Positions 16,991-24,750 of a stretch of 30,945 nucleotides of DNA are shown here, piece after piece. Each line of letters starts with the position of its first letter. Position 1 is the stretch's first letter. A model generated the notes under the pieces. That model worked only from the letters and a program-made list of their open reading frames with translations. It ran no database searches and was not told the DNA's origin. The translations under genes and the position numbers were made by a program. Source of the stretch: JAYEIA01 sp034659855 (lineage in GTDB: Bacteria > Bacteroidota > Bacteroidia > Bacteroidales > JAADGE01); contig JAYEIA010000175.1 of NCBI GenBank assembly GCA_034659855.1, positions 1 through 30,945 of the forward strand. Direction: 5' to 3'.

Positions 16991-17121
16991 TAAAAATAAG
17001 AGTTTTAAGTTAATTGCAAAATGATTTATAACACTCTAATAATTAAGCACATAACTTTTTTCACTAAAATAAAATATACTTTTTGGACCGGACTCTGTAA
17101 TGGATTGCAATTATTCAAAAA

Positions 17122-17159
17122 AACGGCTGACATTTTAATGTCGGCCGTTTGTGTTTTTT
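17122..17159. terminator. Bidirectional intrinsic terminator between convergent genes
   Basis: AACGGCTGACATT (17122-17134) pairs with AATGTCGGCCGTT (17137-17149), 13 pairs including one wobble, around a 2-base gap; GTGTTTTTT follows on the plus side and a run of A (so U on the minus strand) precedes it. It serves isocitrate dehydrogenase and the end of the trmB-to-glycosyltransferase run. Confidence 0.9.
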
Positions 17160-17178
17160 ACTGATAGGGGTTAAAATT

Positions 17179-18183
17179 TTATTCAGCTTTATAGAACCCG
17201 CTGTCAAAAACATCATATTCGTCTTTGTTTTTGCCGTGTACATTAATGTATGAGTTTAAAAAACCAATACCGTATCCGAACAATTGTGTAAATGAAGTAA
17301 TAATTGATAAGCCGGCAACATCAATACTTTCATTTTTAATGTATGAATCTGCAAAAATTCCAAGTATGTAGAGTATTATCGGGAGCAAAAACCCCGGATT
17401 TATAAATGATAACAGTATAAGTAATGCTGTCCCCAAAGTGAATACGGTAGGAGCCCAAAAGAAAATTTTAAAAGTTTCCGGATATAGTTTTGAAATTACA
17501 ATACGTGTTTTTCCGAAAGCTGAAACTTGTTTATAGAATGTCTTGATTGTATTTCTGCGTTTGTGATAGACGAAAGCATCTTTTATAAGTTGAGTTGTAA
17601 ATCCTTGTTTTATCAGCTCAATGCTGAATACCATGTCTTCGCCCGGATGCATTTTTGTAATAGGGAATCCGCCAATTTTATCAAAAGCAACTCGCGAAAC
17701 GCCCATATTAAATGTGCGCGGATAAAATTTATCTAACTTTTCGGCACTACCTCTAAGCCCTCCGGTTGTAAAAAAAGAGGTCATGGAATAACTGATTGCT
17801 TTTTGTAAGTTACCGAAATTGCTGTGTGCAGCATCGGGACCTCCAAAAGCATCGGTATAGTTTTTTTTGAGTGCCAGATTTATTTTGGCAAAATAATCTT
17901 TGGGTAGTATGCAGTCTGAATCAAAAAACAAAAGGTAATCTCCGTTGGCATTTTTTGCTCCGTAGTTTCTGGCTATTGCGGGTTTTTCATTTTCTTTGTA
18001 AAAGTAGTTTATATCAATTTTTTGACCGTATTGTAGTGCCAATTCATCCGATTTTTCTTCTGAACCGTCTTCTACAATGATGAGTTCGAAGTTTTTTTCG
18101 GTTTGTATTGCCAAGCTTTCCAACAATTCTTTCATTTCGTCGGGACGATTAAAAACGGGTACTATTATGCTGAATTTTCTCAT
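17179..18183 (-). CDS. Family 2 glycosyltransferase with C-terminal membrane segments
   Basis: The 334-residue protein begins MRKFSIIVPVFNRPDEMKEL and has the GT-A features FELIIVEDGSEEKSDELAL (33-52), AIARNYGAKNANGDYLLFFDSDCILP with the DxD-type DSD, and a later GEDMVFSIELI segment resembling the catalytic ED motif. Residues about 235-285 contain two hydrophobic helices (FFWAPTVFTLGTALLILLSF, LLPIILYILGIFADSY), so it is membrane bound. Acceptor and donor are unknown; a role in surface polysaccharide or glycolipid synthesis is likely by family. Its start overlaps the NUDIX stop codon as ATGA, implying translational coupling. Confidence 0.88.
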   Translation of the reverse strand: MRKFSIIVPVFNRPDEMKELLESLAIQTEKNFELIIVEDGSEEKSDELALQYGQKIDINYFYKENEKPAIARNYGAKNANGDYLLFFDSDCILPKDYFAKINLALKKNYTDAFGGPDAAHSNFGNLQKAISYSMTSFFTTGGLRGSAEKLDKFYPRTFNMGVSRVAFDKIGGFPITKMHPGEDMVFSIELIKQGFTTQLIKDAFVYHKRRNTIKTFYKQVSAFGKTRIVISKLYPETFKIFFWAPTVFTLGTALLILLSFINPGFLLPIILYILGIFADSYIKNESIDVAGLSIITSFTQLFGYGIGFLNSYINVHGKNKDEYDVFDSGFYKAE

Positions 18184-18641
18184 GACTTTAGATTTTTCGA
18201 TTGTATAAGTTTTTGTATAACAATTTGGTCTATGGGTAAAGTTAAATCAGAGGATTTTAATTTATCGATACTGACAAAACGAAACGTTTGGTCTCCCGGC
18301 TTGAAGTTTTTTTTATCGAATGGTTGAGCAGAAATTTTCCCTGAGATATTGGTTTTAATATTTACAAAGTAATAAATGCTCATGAGTTGATATTCGGTTT
18401 TGCCCAAAGCGGGTTGATAAAAATCTGTTGTATAGAAGTGTTCTCTAATTTCTATAGTTGCCTGCAACTCTTCCATAAATTCTCTGTGAAGTGTATCAAG
18501 CGTTCCTTCTCCTTTTTCCATACCTCCTCCGGGGAGTTTTGTTATTCTTTTTCCAAAGGCCAATTCGTCGCTCAACAGGATTTCACCTTTTGTATTAATC
18601 ACTAATCCATAAACACGTATAGTGTAGTTTATATTATTCAT
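18180..18641 (-). CDS. NUDIX hydrolase
   Basis: The 153-residue protein contains a complete Nudix box, G39-x5-E45-x7-R53-E54-F-x-E57-E58 (GGMEKGEGTLDTLHREFMEE); only the final glycine is replaced by Gln. The N-terminal strand reads INYTIRVYGLVINTKGEILLSDE. Such proteins hydrolyse nucleoside diphosphates linked to another moiety; the substrate cannot be read. It overlaps miaA upstream by 8 bases and the glycosyltransferase downstream by 4, so it is part of a tightly coupled operon. Confidence 0.9.
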   Translation of the reverse strand: MNNINYTIRVYGLVINTKGEILLSDELAFGKRITKLPGGGMEKGEGTLDTLHREFMEELQATIEIREHFYTTDFYQPALGKTEYQLMSIYYFVNIKTNISGKISAQPFDKKNFKPGDQTFRFVSIDKLKSSDLTLPIDQIVIQKLIQSKNLKS

Positions 18642-19548
18642 TTGCTTGGGATAATGCGTTTTCTACAAATATAAAAATTTTTTCTGTCTCCTCGGGGTGA
18701 ATCCGAAATGCATTTTCATAACGTTTGAACCAAGTTATTTGTCGTTTGGCATAGTGTCGTGTGTTTCTTTTTATCAATTCTTTGGCTCTTTCGAGTGAAT
18801 GTATTCCGTCGAAATAGGCAAAAATTTCTTTATAGCCTACAGTATTCAGGGCATTAATTCCTTTGTGTTTGTGCAGTTTTTTTGCTTCATCTATCCACCC
18901 GTTGTCAAACATGATGTCGGTTCTTTGGTTGATGCGGTCATAGAGTTTTTGTCGGTCTCTTTCGAGAACAATATATTCCATATTAAAGGGGCGGTTTTTG
19001 GCTTTCCCTTTTACAATAGAAGAATATTTTTTACCGGTTTGGTACCATGTTTCCAGGGCTTTTAGTATTCGCTTTGGGTTATTTAAATCAACACTTTCGT
19101 AATATTCCGGGTCTATGTGTTTTAAATCAAATCGGATACTTTCTATACCTTCGGTTTCAAATTTATGAGTAAGTTTTCGGCGAATGGTTTTGTCGGGTGG
19201 GGGTAGGGGGTCTATTCCTTTGCACACTGCATCAATGTACATTCCTGAGCCTCCTGTCAGCAGGACCGATTTTTTTTTACGGAATAAGTTTTTCAGAATA
19301 TCCAAAACTTCGAGTTCATATTTTCCTGCACTGAAGTATTCCGGTATACTTTTGTTTTGAATCATGTGATGCTTAACCTCGGAAAGCTGTTCTTTTGAAG
19401 GAATTGCGGTTCCGATGTTCATTTCTTTGTAAACCTGTCTGGAGTCGGCCGAAATGATTTCTGTATTTAGTCGTTTGGCCAATTCAATACTTAAATCGGT
19501 TTTTCCTACGGCTGTGGGGCCGGCTAAAATGAACAGCGTGTTTTTCAT
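18634..19548 (-). CDS. miaA: tRNA dimethylallyltransferase
   Basis: The 304-residue protein adds a dimethylallyl group to N6 of A37 in tRNAs reading U-starting codons. It shows the P-loop GPTAVGKT (10-17), the conserved ISADSRQVYKEMNIGTA (32-48), LTGGSGMYIDAVCKGID (about 98-114) and the C-terminal RYAKRQITWFKR-type motif (here HYAKRQITWFKRYEN). Length is normal. The start ATG overlaps the upstream LuxC-like stop codon as ATGA. Confidence 0.96.
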   Translation of the reverse strand: MKNTLFILAGPTAVGKTDLSIELAKRLNTEIISADSRQVYKEMNIGTAIPSKEQLSEVKHHMIQNKSIPEYFSAGKYELEVLDILKNLFRKKKSVLLTGGSGMYIDAVCKGIDPLPPPDKTIRRKLTHKFETEGIESIRFDLKHIDPEYYESVDLNNPKRILKALETWYQTGKKYSSIVKGKAKNRPFNMEYIVLERDRQKLYDRINQRTDIMFDNGWIDEAKKLHKHKGINALNTVGYKEIFAYFDGIHSLERAKELIKRNTRHYAKRQITWFKRYENAFRIHPEETEKIFIFVENALSQANE

Positions 19549-20558
19549 GTCCTGTTTATGTTTAGCAAAAATTCAATCGTGTCTATGTTGTCAGCATAAT
19601 CGTTGAGTCCTGGCTTTTGGGCTTTTCCGAAAGGTTGGCTGTTTGCTGTAATACCTGTTTGTGCAACGACACATTGTATATTCTCAGATTCTGTTTCTAT
19701 TCGCTCTTGTACGGTTTTAATATTTGCATAACGCTCGTAATATATAACTGAAACCGGTGAGGACATGCCAATATTTTCCTTCAATAGTGCAAAACCGTTA
19801 TCTAAGAATTCGTCTTGATTCATTAAGTAAATTGCCCGATTGTAGTCGTAGTTGTTGGCGTATTTATTATGATTGATTATATCTTTTTTGTGAATAATAT
19901 TTTCAAAAAATCGGTCGGTGTCAAAGTTGTCCGGTATAAATAATTTTGAAACGTTTCGGCATCCTAATCCAAAATACATAAAAATGTCTTCGGCCAAAGC
20001 TTTTAGCTCCTCATTTGTTTCATTACCGGAAATAATTGCTGCAGAGTTTCTGTTTTTTCTTATGATGTGTGGATATTTTCCGAAGTACGATTCAAAGTAT
20101 CGTGCAGAGTTGTTGCTTCCGGTGGCAATTATTGCATCAAAGTCGGTTAAGCGGTTTTTTGAGAATGATATGTATTGTTTAAATTTAGGTTCTATATTGG
20201 TGAGTAGGTCTGCAATTATTGGCAGAAAAATATTATTCTTTGACGAAAGCTTTCCGCGGAATATATTTCCTGAAATTAGAACCGATAAAAAATCATGCAT
20301 GCCAACTAATGGAATATTTCCGGCGGTGATAACTCCGATTTTGTGAGTTTGCCGGTTGTTCTTTAGTTCGGGATATTTACTTGTCCATTGCTTGAGCTTT
20401 TTCTCAGATAATAATTCAATCCAGGCATCCAGGGCATAGCTAATATTTTCATCTGTAAACCATGGATTTGTATTTTTACTTATGAACAACTCTTTTTGGG
20501 ATTTTAAGTTTGAGCTTAATTTTGCGAATGCTTTTATTTTGTCCTGGAGTGTTATCAT
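19545..20558 (-). CDS. LuxC-like acyl-CoA reductase (aldehyde dehydrogenase superfamily)
   Basis: The 337-residue protein is shorter than Vibrio LuxC (about 480) but has the Bacteroidota form of the family: KIGVITAGNIPLVGMHDFLSVLISGN (73-98), LSSKNNIFLPI, DAIIATGSNNSARYFESYFG (141-160) and the proposed nucleophile Cys200 in FMYFGLGCRNVSKLFIP. It would reduce acyl-CoA to aldehyde with NADPH. No luxD or luxE homologue is present, so bioluminescence is not implied. It sits between trmB (37-base gap) and miaA (4-base overlap); this neighbourhood does not reveal its role. Confidence 0.82.
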   Translation of the reverse strand: MITLQDKIKAFAKLSSNLKSQKELFISKNTNPWFTDENISYALDAWIELLSEKKLKQWTSKYPELKNNRQTHKIGVITAGNIPLVGMHDFLSVLISGNIFRGKLSSKNNIFLPIIADLLTNIEPKFKQYISFSKNRLTDFDAIIATGSNNSARYFESYFGKYPHIIRKNRNSAAIISGNETNEELKALAEDIFMYFGLGCRNVSKLFIPDNFDTDRFFENIIHKKDIINHNKYANNYDYNRAIYLMNQDEFLDNGFALLKENIGMSSPVSVIYYERYANIKTVQERIETESENIQCVVAQTGITANSQPFGKAQKPGLNDYADNIDTIEFLLNINRT

Positions 20559-20595
20559 TTAATGCGTATGTTTTTTTATTGGATGTGCCGAAAAT

Positions 20596-21324
20596 TTATT
20601 TTTTGTATTTAGGCTGTTGCTTTTTTCTTGGGACTTTTGGCGGATTTTTATAATCTATATCCTTCTCGAGCTTGAATTTTAGAAGTGTGATTTCTTTTGC
20701 TTCGGTCAAAAATTGTTTTTCGTAAAAAGTTTTGATGTTATGTGCCTCACCCACCTTGTTTTCTCCGTATATGTCGGGAGAATCAAAAACAAGTTCAATA
20801 GCATTGAGTTTGATAATTTTTTTAGTAAACTCATAGAGGTGTTTGCTGTCTGTTTTGAGTCTGATTTTTCCGCCGGGTTTCAATATTGTATTAAAATTAT
20901 TGAGAAATCGTTCTGAGGTTAATTTTTTTTTGTCTTTTTTGGCTTGCGGATCCGGAAAGGTAATCCATATATCATCAATTTCGTTTTCAGCAAAAAATGA
21001 GTTGATGAATTCAATTTTGTTTCTGATAAAAGCAACATTTGTTAAATTTTTCTCTTCTGTTGTTTTACAGCCTTTCCATAATCTCGGTCCTTTGTAGTCT
21101 ATGCCTATGAAATTTTTGCTTGGAAATAATTGAGCAAGCCCGGTGGTGTACTCTCCTTTTCCGCAGCCGACTTCCAGCACAATGGGGTTGTTGTTTTTGA
21201 AGTACTCCTTGCGCCATTTTCCTTTTAAGAAAAAGTCATCTTTCAGCATTGTATGCGGGCGCGGTTGAAATAGGTGATCAAACGTTTCGTTTTCGGCAAA
21301 TTTTGCCAGTTTGTTCTTGCTCAT
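20596..21324 (-). CDS. trmB: tRNA (guanine-N7-)-methyltransferase
   Basis: The 242-residue protein methylates G46 of tRNA. The SAM-binding motif IVLEVGCGKGEYT lies at 48-60, the family motif WITFPDPQAKKDKKK at about 120-134 and LKPGGKIRLKTDSKHLYEF at about 146-164. The Lys-rich C-terminus (PKVPRKKQQPKYKK) is suited to RNA binding. It is the first gene of the minus-strand run reaching the glycosyltransferase at 17179. Confidence 0.95.
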   Translation of the reverse strand: MSKNKLAKFAENETFDHLFQPRPHTMLKDDFFLKGKWRKEYFKNNNPIVLEVGCGKGEYTTGLAQLFPSKNFIGIDYKGPRLWKGCKTTEEKNLTNVAFIRNKIEFINSFFAENEIDDIWITFPDPQAKKDKKKLTSERFLNNFNTILKPGGKIRLKTDSKHLYEFTKKIIKLNAIELVFDSPDIYGENKVGEAHNIKTFYEKQFLTEAKEITLLKFKLEKDIDYKNPPKVPRKKQQPKYKK

Positions 21325-21359
21325 TTTTATTTTTACTCAGGCAGATTAAGTTTGAGCAA

Positions 21360-21367
21360 CAAAATTA
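21360..21367 (-). promoter_or_regulatory. Predicted -7 element for the trmB operon
   Basis: The minus strand reads TAATTTTG, matching TAnnTTTG, 35 bases before the trmB start. No clear TTG is seen at the -33 distance. Confidence 0.4.
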
Positions 21368-21441
21368 ATAATTCATTCTAAACTTGAAAGTATATCCTTA
21401 ATTTAAATCCTGATTAAAAGCAAATTACGTGCAGTTTGGAT

Positions 21442-21498
21442 ATTTTAGGAATGCAATTCCTAAAATAACAGGTATTTTGGGAATTTAATTCCTAAAAT
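21442..21498. repeat. Two dyads at 32-bp pitch upstream of the AAA/DUF4143 gene
   Basis: Dyad 1 (21442-21466) has perfect 11-base arms, ATTTTAGGAAT and its complement, around GCA. Dyad 2 (21474-21498) has arms ATTTTGGGAAT and ATTCCTAAAAT around TTA, 10 of 11 pairing. The dyads are exactly 32 bases apart start to start, about three helical turns, so two bound dimers would lie on one face. Dyad 2 ends 23 bases before the predicted -7 box and so covers the -33 region, the expected place for an operator. A matching pair lies at the other end of the gene. Confidence 0.85.
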
Positions 21499-21521
21499 AT
21501 CCTATTTTGTAAAAAAAGTTG

Positions 21522-21529
21522 TACCTTTG
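21522..21529 (+). promoter_or_regulatory. Predicted -7 element for the AAA/DUF4143 gene
   Basis: TACCTTTG matches TAnnTTTG and lies 22 bases before the start codon at 21552. The -33 zone is occupied by dyad 2, with no TTG at the right distance, suggesting a regulated or weak promoter. Confidence 0.5.
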
Positions 21530-21551
21530 TAAGGAATAAATAATTAAAGGT

Positions 21552-22781
21552 ATGGAATACAGATTCTTATATGAAGAAGTAAAAAGTCACTTGACGGTCA
21601 AAAAATATACTATAATAACAGGTGCAAGGCAAGTAGGGAAGACAACTATTTTGAGGCAACTTCATGCCCATTTGAGGAGCAGGAATGAAAAATCTGTTCT
21701 CATAAATTTAGAAGACAAAAATGTATTGGAATCGCTAAATAATGATGTGAAATCTATTTTTAAGTTTATTCCGTTTCATCCACAAAGAATAATAGACGGT
21801 AAAACGAATCGGCGAATATTTTTTTTAATAGATGAAATACAGTATTTAGACGACCCCTCAAATTTTATGAAGTACCTGTATGATGAATACGAATACAATG
21901 TAAAGCTAATAGTAACAGGTAGTAGTGCATTTTATATTGATAAAAAATTTAAAGATTCTTTGGCCGGCCGAAAACGAATTTTTCACTTGTATCCTTTATC
22001 TTTTGAAGAGTTTTTGATATTTAAAAAGCAGGATAAAATTTCAGACGAAATTGGGAGTATGGTTCAAGAGCCCTCTTATCATTCTCAGTACAAAATAAGT
22101 GCAAGAGGCTATCTTATGGAGTATTTGATGTATGGAGGTTACCCGGATGTTGTATTGGAGGATAATAAAAGAGAAAAAAAATGGATATTAGACGAATTAA
22201 AAAATTCATACCTAAGGCGAGATATAATAGAGGCGGGAGTTGATAAGGAAATTAAGTTTCTTAATCTTTTGCAAATACTCGCTGATCAGACCGGTAATTT
22301 AGTCAACAAAAATGAGTTGGGTAATACGCTCCAAATAGATAATAAAACGGCAGATACCTATGTGTATATACTGCAAAAATGTTTTCATATTGATTTGTTA
22401 AAGCCTTATCATCGGAATATCAGAAAAGAGATTACAAAAATGCCAAAAGTATATTTTAATGATTTGGGGTTGAGGAATTCGATATTGGGACGATTTGACC
22501 CCCCGAGGCAAAGGGCAGATAAGGGGGCTCTTATTGAGAATTTTGTTTACAATCAGTTGCGAATTAAATATAGTCCGGAGAAAATAAAGCACTGGAGAAC
22601 TTCGGCCGGGCATGAAGTCGATTTTGTTGTGGAAGAGACCTATAATACCGGCTTGGCTATTGAAGTAAAATGGAACTGTAAGAAATTTAATCAAAAAAAA
22701 TATAAAAAGTTTATTAGTACTTATCCTGAATATCCCTTGACATGTATTGATGCTGACAATATTGAAATGCTAAACAGGTAA
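21552..22781 (+). CDS. AAA_14/DUF4143 ATPase with nuclease-like C-terminal domain
   Basis: The 409-residue protein has an N-terminal AAA domain: Walker A GARQVGKT (24-31), Walker B FFLIDE (90-95), a sensor-like VTGSSAFYI (121-129) and AGRKRIFHLYPLSFEEF (138-154), typical of AAA_14/DUF4143 proteins. A winged-helix-like middle (about 235-290) precedes the DUF4143 end, where GHEVDFVV (353-360) and AIEVKW (369-374) supply Asp357, Glu371 and Lys373 in the spacing of a PD-(D/E)xK fold, with Glu329 upstream. These proteins are multi-copy in many genomes and have no established function; nuclease activity is inference. Start follows the first ATG after the -7 box. Its stop codon lies inside the first downstream dyad. 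No partner gene is adjacent. Confidence 0.9.
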   Translation: MEYRFLYEEVKSHLTVKKYTIITGARQVGKTTILRQLHAHLRSRNEKSVLINLEDKNVLESLNNDVKSIFKFIPFHPQRIIDGKTNRRIFFLIDEIQYLDDPSNFMKYLYDEYEYNVKLIVTGSSAFYIDKKFKDSLAGRKRIFHLYPLSFEEFLIFKKQDKISDEIGSMVQEPSYHSQYKISARGYLMEYLMYGGYPDVVLEDNKREKKWILDELKNSYLRRDIIEAGVDKEIKFLNLLQILADQTGNLVNKNELGNTLQIDNKTADTYVYILQKCFHIDLLKPYHRNIRKEITKMPKVYFNDLGLRNSILGRFDPPRQRADKGALIENFVYNQLRIKYSPEKIKHWRTSAGHEVDFVVEETYNTGLAIEVKWNCKKFNQKKYKKFISTYPEYPLTCIDADNIEMLNR

Positions 22782-22836
22782 TTTAGGAATGTGATTCCCG
22801 GAATACCCGATATTTTGGGAATTACATTCCTAAAAT
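22780..22836. repeat. Two dyads at 32-bp pitch downstream of the AAA/DUF4143 gene
   Basis: Dyad 3 (22780-22804) has core arms AGGAAT and ATTCCC around GTG; dyad 4 (22812-22836) has arms ATTTTGGGAAT and ATTCCTAAAAT around TAC. Their starts are 32 bases apart, as upstream. Read in reverse complement, the 57-base block aligns along its whole length with 21442-21498, so the two blocks are imperfect inverted repeats bracketing the gene. Dyad 3 overlaps the ATPase stop codon; dyad 4 ends seven bases before the tag stop codon. Confidence 0.85.
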
Positions 22837-22843
22837 AACTGAT

Positions 22844-23416
22844 TTAACCCAATTTCATCACTTCATTGTACCTGAAACAGGAGGTTTCGTGATCGTTAAC
22901 CATACCGGCTGCTTGCATAAATGCATAACAAATTGTAGGTCCTACAAATTTGAACCCTCTTTTTTTCAATGCTTTACTCATTGCCTGCGATTCTTTTGTT
23001 TCGGTGGGTATTTCATCAATTGATTTAAAGGTATTTACAATGGTTTTATGGTTGGTAAATTGCCATATGTAATTATCAAAACTTCCGAATTCGTGCTGAA
23101 TGTTCAGAAAGGCTTGTGCATTGCTTATGGTCGAATTAATTTTAAGTTTATTTCTGATGATTCCCGTGTCATTCATGAGGGTATCTATTTTTTTTTGTGA
23201 GTAATTTGCAATTTTAGATGCCTCAAAATTATCAAATGCTTTTCGAAAATTTTTTCGTTTCTTCAAAATTGTTAGCCAACTTAAACCGGCTTGAAATGCG
23301 TCTAAAATCAAAAATTCAAATAACTTTGCATCATCATGCAGCGGGACACCCCATTCAGAATCATGATATGTATTATTTAATTCTTTGTTTTGTGTCCAAG
23401 AGCATCGTGTTTTCAT
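22844..23416 (-). CDS. tag: DNA-3-methyladenine glycosylase I
   Basis: The 190-residue protein excises 3-methyladenine from DNA. It begins MKTRCSWTQN and has the Tag pattern: YHDSEWGVPLHDD, EFLILDAFQAGLSWLTILKKR, and C-terminal GPTICYAFMQAAGMVNDHETSCF. The four zinc ligands expected from E. coli Tag are all present: Cys5, His18 and the HETSC pair near the end. In-frame ATGs at 23428 and 23443 would add 4 or 9 residues, but the conserved N-terminus starts directly at MKTRC. It is divergent from the DAHP synthase gene with only 15 bases between the two start codons. Confidence 0.95.
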   Translation of the reverse strand: MKTRCSWTQNKELNNTYHDSEWGVPLHDDAKLFEFLILDAFQAGLSWLTILKKRKNFRKAFDNFEASKIANYSQKKIDTLMNDTGIIRNKLKINSTISNAQAFLNIQHEFGSFDNYIWQFTNHKTIVNTFKSIDEIPTETKESQAMSKALKKRGFKFVGPTICYAFMQAAGMVNDHETSCFRYNEVMKLG

Positions 23417-23431
23417 AATAATATTCATTAG

Positions 23432-24520
23432 ATGGAAGAACAAATATATAAAAATAAGAACAAAAAAGGATTGAACCCAATTATAATAGCCGGACCGTGT
23501 AGTGCCGAAACTGAAGAGCAGACAGTAAAAACGGCATTATTGATTTCTGAAATCCCGGAAGTCAGTATTTATAGAGCCGGTATATGGAAGCCAAGAACGA
23601 AACCCGGAACATTTGAGGGAGTAGGAATCAAAGCATTGCCGTGGTTAAGAAAGGTAAAAGAACAAACCAATTTGAAGGTTGCTGTTGAGGTGGCTTACCC
23701 GGAGCATGTTGAAATTTGTCTCAAAAACCCGGAAAGTATAGATATGATATGGATAGGAGCCAGAACTACCGTCAATCCATTCTCGGTTCAGGCTATTGCC
23801 GATGCATTGCAGGGCAGTAGTATTCCTGTAATGATAAAAAATCCGATTAATCCGGACGTCGGATTGTGGAAAGGAGCTACTGAGCGGATTATGAAATCCG
23901 GAGTATCCGACATTACGGCTATCCACAGGGGATTCTATCCGTTTAGCGAAACCTATTTGAGGAATTTGCCCAAATGGGAATTGGCACTGGATTACAGGTT
24001 GGAATTTCCGGAAATACCGATTGTTAATGATCCGAGCCATATTTCAGGAAAAAGGAAGTACCTGCAATCCATTGCTCAGCGAGCGATGAATCTTAATTTT
24101 GACGGCTTGATGATTGAAACTCATATCTCTCCCGAAACTGCACTGAGTGATTCAGAACAGCAACTCACTCCCGAAGCTCTGAAAGAACTTATTCACAATA
24201 TTACTTTCAGAAAATCGGATTATGATGATAAAATCTATAAAGACATATTACATGAATACAGAGAGCAAATTGATTCAATTGACTTTCAACTCTTAGAATT
24301 ACTCTCAAAAAGAATGAAGGTAGTAGAGAATATTGGTGATTATAAAATGAAAAATAATGTCAGTGTTTTTCAGCTTAAGCGATGGGTTGATATTATACAG
24401 TCGAGGATTGAGTTGGGCGAAAGTTTGGGTATTGATGAAAGTTTTGTTAAAAAAATGCTTCAGTTGGTACATCAAGAGTCCATAAAAAGGCAGTCGTTAA
24501 TAATGAACGGGAATGAATAG
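23432..24520 (+). CDS. Bifunctional DAHP synthase / chorismate mutase
   Basis: The 362-residue protein joins two shikimate-pathway activities. Residues about 14-265 are a class I beta (KDO8P synthase-like) DAHP synthase: IIIAGPCSAETEEQ (17-30, metal-binding Cys23), YRAGIWKPRTKPG (47-59), VEVAYPEHVEI, IWIGARTT, PVMIKNPINPD and IVNDPSHISGKRKYL. Residues about 275-355 form a type II AroQ chorismate mutase (YREQIDSIDFQLLELLSKRM, KMKNNVSVFQLKRW). The fusion is common in Bacteroidota, where the mutase domain may make the synthase sensitive to prephenate; that is known for relatives, not shown here. A TAACTTTG box at 23321-23328, inside tag, is a possible -7 element. Confidence 0.93.
   Translation: MEEQIYKNKNKKGLNPIIIAGPCSAETEEQTVKTALLISEIPEVSIYRAGIWKPRTKPGTFEGVGIKALPWLRKVKEQTNLKVAVEVAYPEHVEICLKNPESIDMIWIGARTTVNPFSVQAIADALQGSSIPVMIKNPINPDVGLWKGATERIMKSGVSDITAIHRGFYPFSETYLRNLPKWELALDYRLEFPEIPIVNDPSHISGKRKYLQSIAQRAMNLNFDGLMIETHISPETALSDSEQQLTPEALKELIHNITFRKSDYDDKIYKDILHEYREQIDSIDFQLLELLSKRMKVVENIGDYKMKNNVSVFQLKRWVDIIQSRIELGESLGIDESFVKKMLQLVHQESIKRQSLIMNGNE
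23441..23448 (-). promoter_or_regulatory. Possible tag -7 element inside the DAHP synthase coding region
   Basis: The minus strand reads TATATTTG at 23448-23441, a match to TAnnTTTG 25 bases before the tag start. It falls in codons 4 to 6 of the divergent gene. No -33 TTG is evident. Confidence 0.4.
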
Positions 24521-24527
24521 CCGGAAA

Positions 24528-24549
24528 CCTCCGGGTTGTTTTATATCGA
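24528..24549 (+). terminator. Weak terminator-like hairpin after DAHP synthase
   Basis: CCGGA and TCCGG pair around AACC eight bases after the stop codon, followed by GGTTGTTTTAT. The stem is short and the U run broken, so this is only a candidate. Confidence 0.3.
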
Positions 24550-24686
24550 AATATAAAATAAAAAGTATATTACGGTTAATCCACAGCTATAAATACTTAA
24601 AGGGTTCTTTCGTCAAAGAAATTGAGTTATACATAAAAAAAAAGGGAACTTGAAGTTCATTACGTTTTATTTTCATAAATATATAG

Positions 24687-24694
24687 TATATTTG
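24687..24694 (+). promoter_or_regulatory. Predicted -7 element for the HTH gene
   Basis: TATATTTG matches TAnnTTTG. It lies 57 bases before the preferred start at 24751 and 21 bases before an alternative ATG at 24715. Confidence 0.5.
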
Positions 24695-24750
24695 TTAAAA
24701 GGTTTATTGCTTGTATGGCAATAAGATTCTATGAACATGAAGTTAATTGT

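Noticed and set aside
19545..20558. A bioluminescence (lux) operon suggested by the LuxC-like gene
   Set aside because: No luciferase, luxD or luxE is nearby, and short LuxC-like reductases are widespread in non-luminous Bacteroidota.
21442..21498. Possible minimal CRISPR array (two similar palindromic units at 32-bp pitch)
   Set aside because: Only two units on each side, the gap between them is 7 bases rather than a spacer, and no cas gene is present. The pattern is that of paired dyads.
21552..22781. AAA/DUF4143 gene as half of a toxin-antitoxin or defence pair
   Set aside because: No partner gene is adjacent; both neighbours (trmB and tag) are housekeeping genes on the opposite strand.
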